This document shows, one piece after another, positions 58,015 to 64,000 of a DNA stretch of 64,000 nucleotides. Position numbers and translations under genes: made by a program. The notes under the pieces were generated by a model. It did no database searches. It saw only the letters and a list, made by a program, of their open reading frames with translations, and had not been told where the DNA came from. The first letter of the stretch is position 1; each line of letters starts with the position of its first letter. Location: contig CATKHK010000048.1 in assembly GCA_949751835.1 (NCBI GenBank), positions 124,001 to 188,000 of the forward strand, read 5' to 3'. Source of the stretch: Blepharisma japonicum (Eukaryota > Ciliophora > Heterotrichea > Heterotrichida > Blepharismidae).

Positions 58015-58167
58015 AATAAATAAAATTTATATAAACCTGATATATCATGATTTAAATAAGAAATAAATTATTATTCATAAATTTTAAATCTATCATGAGG
58101 AAATTTCTAATTGACTTTGCATTAAAGCTGATCCTTTATTTAACAATGAATATGAGAAAATTTTTAA

Positions 58168-60916
58168 ATGGAATCCGCATTAGCTAAAACACTTCAGGAT
58201 TATGTCCCCTTAATCTTTAAGCATCAAAAAGCATACTCAGAAGTTGATAGAGACAGATTAAATACCTTTAATATAATCCAAGAATCAGACCCTTTCAGAT
58301 TTGAACATGGAGGAATGCTAGTTTACGATTCAAAAGCACTAATGACTTCTTTACAAAATCATTCATTGGAGAAACATTTATCCCATTCAGAAAGTCCAAA
58401 ACGTCTTTCAAAGTATATGAGAAATGAACTAAATAAAGCATATAATTCAGGTACATATCAATATAGACATCGACGCGTATTGCAGGATGAAAAGCTATGG
58501 ACCGTCTCCCACTTTTGAGCCTGAGTACGTATTAAGGGTCCCTGATGATAAAATTACGCTAAAATTTAACAGTAAATTTGAGTCTGGGAATCTATATAAG
58601 GCTGTTAAGCTTACTGACTATGATTATCTATTATTTTTGAACTCTGATATTGGCAGCTCTGCTCATAATCACTGATACTATTTTTCTGTCTGCAACCCAA
58701 GAAAGACTTCTATTACATTTAAAATCACAAATATGCTAAAAGACGATAAACTTTATAACACTGGGATGAAACCAGCAGTTTTGTCAACAAAATCAGCTAA
58801 AGAAAATGGATCAGGATGACAGAGAGATTGCCTGAACATATCATATACAGAAAATGTAGATAGTAAAAATTCTTTAGCATTTTATGCAAGGAGAAAATAC
58901 TATACTTTGAGTTTTACATATAGGTTTAAATACGAAAATGATGTTGTATATTTCGCTTACTCAATACCTTATACATATTCTGAGTTAAGCCAACACCTTT
59001 CGTACATCAAAGAAAACCATAAAAATATAGCTAGAGTAAATCCTTTATGCTCAACGCTTTGTGGAAATGTATGTGAAATGCTGACTATCACTGAAAATAT
59101 TGGAACATATTATAGCTTTGACGATGAAGCAAACGAATGAGGGGTCAGCGTTGGAGGAAGGAAACTTTCAAAGCTTAAGTTAATAAGACAGGAAAGTATA
59201 AATAAGCCAAATGATAATGCTCGGCCAAGCCAAGATCATAAGAAAAAGAAAGGAATAGTACTTACGGCTAGAGTTCATAGTGGAGAAACAGTTTCATCAT
59301 TTATGATGAGGGGCGCAATTAATTTTTTATTAAGCGATACTAAGATTGCTAAATCACTTCGGAAACATTTTGTATTCAAAATTATTCCAATGCTTAATCC
59401 TGACGGAGTCCGCTATGGAAACTCTAGATGCTCTCTTCTTGGGGTAGATTTAAACAGACGTTGATTAAATCCGAATAAAATTTTACACCCAACAGTTTAT
59501 TATGCGAAAAAAATGATTGAGGTTTTTAAAGAAAAACATGAATTAATGCTGTTTTGTGATATGCACGGACATGGAAAAAAGAAAAATGTATTTATGTATG
59601 GATGCGGAGTGAAAAGCTATGATATGATTGACATGAGAAGAAATTTGCTGGCAAAAGTTATACCTCATTTACTTCATAAGAAAAATCCGCTATTTAGCTT
59701 TAATGATTCAAGGTTCAGATGTGAAAAATCGAAGGCTACTACTGCAAGAATTGTGGTATATTCTCAATTTGAAATCTCTCATTCTTATACAATGGAGGCC
59801 TCATTTTTCGGTCCAAAAAATCCACGAGCATTAGGAGAATCATCATCTGGTGATTCTCATATGAATGAGTCTCATTTGGAAACTTTAGGAAGAGACTTGT
59901 GTAAGTTGTGCTTGATTTTTGCCTCAAATCGAGTTTATATGCAAAGAGTTAGAAATACAAATGAGTTTCTAAGGAGAATTTTATATAATCGACTTAAATC
60001 ACCAAATAAACAACAAAATCTGGAAACAGAAGAAACTAAAACAGTAGAAAGCACAGAGTCACCTGATTTGATAAATGAAGTAGAAGAGAGTAAACTAGAA
60101 GAGGATGATGATTTAGGTGACATCATAAACCTGAAGAGCACAACCACTGATGAACATTTTTGGCAACCTTTAGATATTGTCGATTTGCCCGAAGATGAAA
60201 GCGACAGTGGAGGAAGTGATTCTTCTCCAAGTGAAGCTGAGCATGAAACTGAACATCTTGCAATAATTCGAGCTCAAAACCATAAAGGCCGGAATCTTAA
60301 TTCTCCAACCATAAATATTCAAGATGATTTCAAAATGCCAAACAAAGATAAATGCAATATAACTCCTTTGCCTGCACAAACTCCTACTATGCTTAAAGAT
60401 CTTTCAGAAGCCGCCAACATAAGAAAGGTTCAATCTTTTCAAAAAAATTTGAATAGGGATATTACAAAGCCAAAACAAAGAGAAGAAGCCATAAAAGTCT
60501 TTCCTTCAGACTCTACAAGTGGCCAATGCAATATCAATAGATCAAATATCATATTTAATGAGGCTTTTTGTATAAACAACAGCAGGCCAATCAATTTCAC
60601 AAATGAATTAGCATATCCTAGATTCAATGAGGATGAATATTTTAATAGTTCTCGAAGGTCTTATGAAAAAGAGGTTAAAGTGAATTTAATTAGGGAGGAG
60701 TATCTCCCTAAAAGCAAGACCAAAAATCGCCCAAAAAAGCAGCTTTCTACAAAACTTGATCCTTTATCGGATGTAAGAAAACTACCTTTCATATACAATC
60801 CTGAAAAAAAGTTTGCAAATAAATTTATTTTAAAAAGCAATGAAAAGACAAAAGTTAGTGATCTATCATATACCACCAAAGACTTTTGGAATAACTTTAG
60901 CGCTACTAAGCGCTAA
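58168..60916 (+). CDS. Cytosolic carboxypeptidase (AGBL/CCP, M14 tubulin deglutamylase family)
   Basis: Two exons with a 16-nt intron (58451-58466) encode 910 residues. The N-terminal CCP-specific domain is visible as [20 protein letters not shown], then [16 protein letters not shown] and the downstream [16 protein letters not shown]. Catalytic zinc ligands: HSGE (His365, Glu368) and His461 in DMHGHG; then DLNRRWLNP (TGA-Trp), and Glu538 in TMEASFFG. All key M14 residues are present, so it should be active. The C-terminal 380 residues are acidic then disordered. CCPs remove glutamate side chains from tubulin in cilia. Subfamily is likely AGBL2/3-like. Confidence 0.92.
58451..58466 (+). other. 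16-nt intron
   Basis: GTACATATCAATATAG, phase 1. Without removal the gene ends in a few dozen codons. Removal shifts into the frame that encodes the entire carboxypeptidase. The donor is GTAC. Confidence 0.82.
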
Positions 60917-61042
60917 TTTTTTTAATGAAGCTCTTTATTATTAATTGTAAATTTATGCTATCTTTATAATGATTATTTTTTTAAATTCATATTTTATTGC
61001 GTAATTATTATAAAATCATATTTAAATGCAAATATTTAATAA

Positions 61043-64000
61043 ATGGAAGATGAATTTGATAATGATAAACAAAATCAATCTTTCGGAGATTCTCGTATCA
61101 ACCAAACTAACACTTCTATAATCACATATACTCGAAGAACAGTAGCAATTGAAGAAGATATCAGCAAAAATCCAGAATTAGCGGATTCAGAAGATTTAAA
61201 TGGTAATTTGAAACTTAGAACTTAAAAAAGTTATAAGTCAGCCTGATTCAATTGTAAATATGCCTTTAAGGCTCCTGCTTAAGATTACTGGGACTTTATT
61301 TCAAATTGCATTAACTGTATTTTCATGCATTATTTATGTTACTGGGACATATTACAGTGATAGCAGTGGCGTGTTTTCAACACTTGAAATTGTGATTGCG
61401 CTGCTTTTTACTGTAGATTATCTTTGAGGATTTGTAAATGCAAAAGATAAAAAGAAATTCATGCTAAAACCGCTTAATCTAATTGATTTGGCTGTTGTCC
61501 TTCCTATTTTTATTTCACTTGTTGGGGTAATTTATATACAGAACTCAAATAATGCTGACACAGTTTCAGTCACAAAATTATTCAGAGTTATTCGAGTTGT
61601 CAGAGTTTTAAGGTTATATAGAATTTTTACTGTATTTATTATTTAGACTACTGTAGATCCAAAAACATTGATTGAGAGGCCGCTTTTTGTTGCTTCTGAT
61701 GTCACTCGACAAATTTTGATTGCTATAATTTCAGTGTTTTCTTTAATATTTATTTCAGCAGGAATCGTATTTACACTCCAGCAGACATCAAGTTTTAATA
61801 TTTCGCTTCCAGTAGCTGGTGAAACTATGACTTTTGATAAAGCGTTTTATTATATTATTATTACAACTGGTACTGTTGGATATGGAGATATGGCACCAAC
61901 AACTAATCTGGCAAGAGCTTTTATTGGAATTTTTATTATTGTGGCTGTTATAATAATGACTCAACAAACATCAAGATTAGGAGAATTAATTAAAAGAAGC
62001 TCTCCTTATAAAACGCCATATAAAACAGATCCTGGAAAGCATGTAGTCGTTTCTGGGACTTTTAATGGAATTACTCTATATAGATTTTTAAGAGAATTTT
62101 ATCACCCAGACCATGACATGCCAATGAAAAAGTGTAAAATTTTAATTGTGAGAAATGAGCAGCCATCAAAACAAATTCTTTCTATATTGAATCATCCTCT
62201 ATACGAAGAAGCAGTTAGTTATTTAGAAGCTGATTTTATGAATGAGCAAACCTTAATTGATGCTGCAGTTTCTGTAAGTAAAGGCGTATTTATTCTAACC
62301 AATCAATATCAAGATGATATTGGTGCTAGCGATACTTACGCAATTCTCGCATCAAGTGCTGTTAAAGAGCACTCAAGCGAGATTCCAGTGTTTTTGCAGT
62401 TAATTAGGCCTGACCTCTTAATTCACCACTATTGAGCTGGCTGGGAAACTGGATTCAGCTCATGGAAACTAAAGTTATGCATGCTAGCAGCCAACGTATT
62501 TATTCCTGGCTTCAGCACTCTAATGTCAAATCTAGTGACATCAAGCTCAAATACAATGAAAAAAGAAGCCGAAAATAATCATTGACTTTACGAATACGTG
62601 ATGGGACTATCAAATGAAGTTTATTTAACTCCTTTCCCCAAACATATTTATGGAGAAAAATTTTCAGAAATTGCCAAAAATCTTTATCTAAAGCATAATT
62701 CCTTGCTCATTGGGGTTCAAACCAAAATGACAGACTCAGAAACATTAGAAATTCGTTATGAAATTTTATTAAATCCTACTGATTACAAGATCCAAGAAGG
62801 CGATAACGCATTTATAATTGCTGCTGATATAGAAGATGCCAGAGGCATTGAAGACAGCACAATTACTGAAGTTCATGTCCCTGTATTTAGTGATGAAATA
62901 TATGCTGAATTTTCTCTATTTAAAACTCCAATAACTAAAAAGAGCGTCTGCAGGGATCTTGAAGAAAAACACCTAATAATGTGGGAACATGATTTAAGAG
63001 GATCACTGTGGGACCATATTTTAATTTTTGGCAGAATTGAGCATTTGGAAATATTTTTAGATATTTTTACAAAAATCACTGAGCAGACTATATGCTATGT
63101 GTCAGATCAGCCTCCTGATGAGAGATGAGAAAGGATTAACCAGTCATATAAAGAAGCCTTTTATCTAGAGTGCTCTTTAATTGATGTCGAAGAGTTGTCA
63201 CATACTGCTATAAATTTTGCCTATCATGTTATTCTTTTAAGTACCAGAATTTCAGGATCAGCTATGGATGATAGTGGAATCTTACCTATTGTTAATATTA
63301 TTGAAGGAAATTTCAGCTGTAAATTCACAGTTGAATTAGTTGATGAAATCAATATGAAATACCTCGAAAAAAAGCCATCAATTGAGCTTGAATCAATGCC
63401 CTTCATCACTTGGCCAAGATATGCAGCATCCCACGTTTTTCTTTCAAGTACCTTAGATTACATTATCGCTCAAGGCTTCCACAATAACTATATTATTGAT
63501 CTAATCCAAAGACTAATAATTTATGAAGATATTTATGCAGAAACTGGGATTGATGAAAACTATCAAATTAACTCAATTGACCTTCCAATCTCCTTGAGCG
63601 GGAGAATTACATTTGGAGAAATATTCATATATTTCATAAATCTGCCAAGGCCTATCATAACATTAGGAATATACCGGGGTGTTGGATATTTAAATAACGA
63701 AATTCCATATGTCTATACAAAGCCAGACCCAAATACCCCACTTTTCGATAGTGATAAAATCTTCGTAATGGGGGAGCTAAATAACAGAGAAAATAGCCCT
63801 TTCCTTCAAGATGTCAGAAGAAAAAAGAGAAAAGACACAATAATTGACCTCGGCCGAAAAAAATCACTTACAAAAGCAGCCCAAAGCTTGCTTGTAAGAA
63901 AAGAAACTGCTGCTGAGAACGCAATAAAGCTAGTTGAAGAAGAAGATAAAGACCCAAATCAGATGCTTGAAGACGAAGTCATTATGGAGATGGTAAGAAG
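61043..64000 (+). CDS. BK-like (Slo-type) voltage- and calcium-regulated potassium channel, 3' end outside window
   Basis: At least 975 residues from 61043, running off the window; introns at 61203-61218 (16 nt) and 61632-61646 (15 nt). The N-terminus is cytosolic and acidic. S1 to S6 are visible: TLFQIALTVFSCIIYVTGTY, TLEIVIALLFTVDYLWGF, LIDLAVVLPIFISLVGVIYI, then the S4 voltage sensor TKLFRVIRVVRVLRLYRIF (172-190). The pore filter is TVGYGD (267-272). From about 320 two RCK-type nucleotide-binding-like regions follow (KHVVVSGTFNGITLYRFLRE; later LWDHILIFGRIEHLEIF), as in BK channels. Ion selectivity is K+. Ca2+ sensing is inferred; the aspartate bowl is not identified. It may control ciliary beating. 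Confidence 0.9.
61203..61218 (+). other. 16-nt intron
   Basis: GTAATTTGAAACTTAG, phase 1. Removal joins SEDLN to ELKKVISQPDSIVNMPLR in the frame of the channel. Retention terminates within a few codons. Confidence 0.85.
61632..61646 (+). other. 15-nt intron
   Basis: GTATTTATTATTTAG, phase 0, in-frame TAG. Removal joins the end of S4, LRLYRIFT, to TTVDPKTLIERP. Confidence 0.85.

Noticed and set aside
58168-58518. Apparent frameshifted or broken carboxypeptidase
   Set aside because: The frame change is fully explained by a 16-nt GT-AG intron at 58451-58466, and all catalytic residues are present.

Overview
The window looks like macronuclear DNA of a heterotrich ciliate of the Blepharisma type. 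Two features support this. First, many genes are open only if TGA is read as tryptophan, with TAA and TAG as the stops. The TGA codons fall where a family expects Trp, for example the carboxypeptidase DLNRR-W motif, MORN repeats and the Trp just before the USP30-like SD motif. Second, spliceosomal introns are tiny: I can place twelve, eight of 15 nt, three of 16 nt and one of 17 nt. Stentor shares the 15-nt introns but uses the standard code. The DNA is AT-rich and gene-dense: about 37 protein genes are packed in both orientations, often with only 7 to 50 bp between neighbours. I saw no rRNA or tRNA gene, transposon, CRISPR array or telomere.

Layout. 1-3325: glutamine synthetase 3' end, a secreted NHL-like protein, and a protein with a globin-like C-terminal domain that lacks the heme-binding His. 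3343-14864: a mitochondrial p32/MAM33 protein, divergent by 14 bp from a 3609-residue dynein-heavy-chain-like protein. 14995-17102: two small unknown proteins and a four-helix membrane RING-H2 protein with three micro-introns. 17302-24750: a VPS13-type bridge lipid-transfer protein. 25206-30154: a UBE2K-like E2, a Cys-rich surface protein, a four-helix membrane protein with a QN-rich repeat tail, a MORN protein and EMC2. 30404-45095: FAM184-like coiled coil, NDUFA2, a DHHC palmitoyltransferase, a ZSWIM2-like E3 and several unknowns. 45536-52186: an amino acid transporter, eIF3m, a LITAF-domain protein and unknowns. 52647-57157: prolyl-tRNA synthetase with a fused editing domain, a USP30-like deubiquitinase and a Pumilio protein. 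57544-64000: a small unknown, a cytosolic carboxypeptidase (tubulin deglutamylase family), and a BK-like potassium channel that runs off the end.

Themes. Housekeeping functions (translation, ubiquitin, mitochondria, ER insertion, lipid transfer) are mixed with cilium-associated families (dynein-like, CCP, FAM184, ZSWIM2, MORN). These are independent ciliate genes, not operons. The most unusual object is the dynein-like protein at 4020-14864. It keeps the linker and a recognisable AAA ring, with intact nucleotide loops in AAA2 and AAA3. It has lost the AAA1 Walker motifs and the stalk with its microtubule-binding domain, and it stops inside AAA6. By sequence it cannot be a conventional motor.
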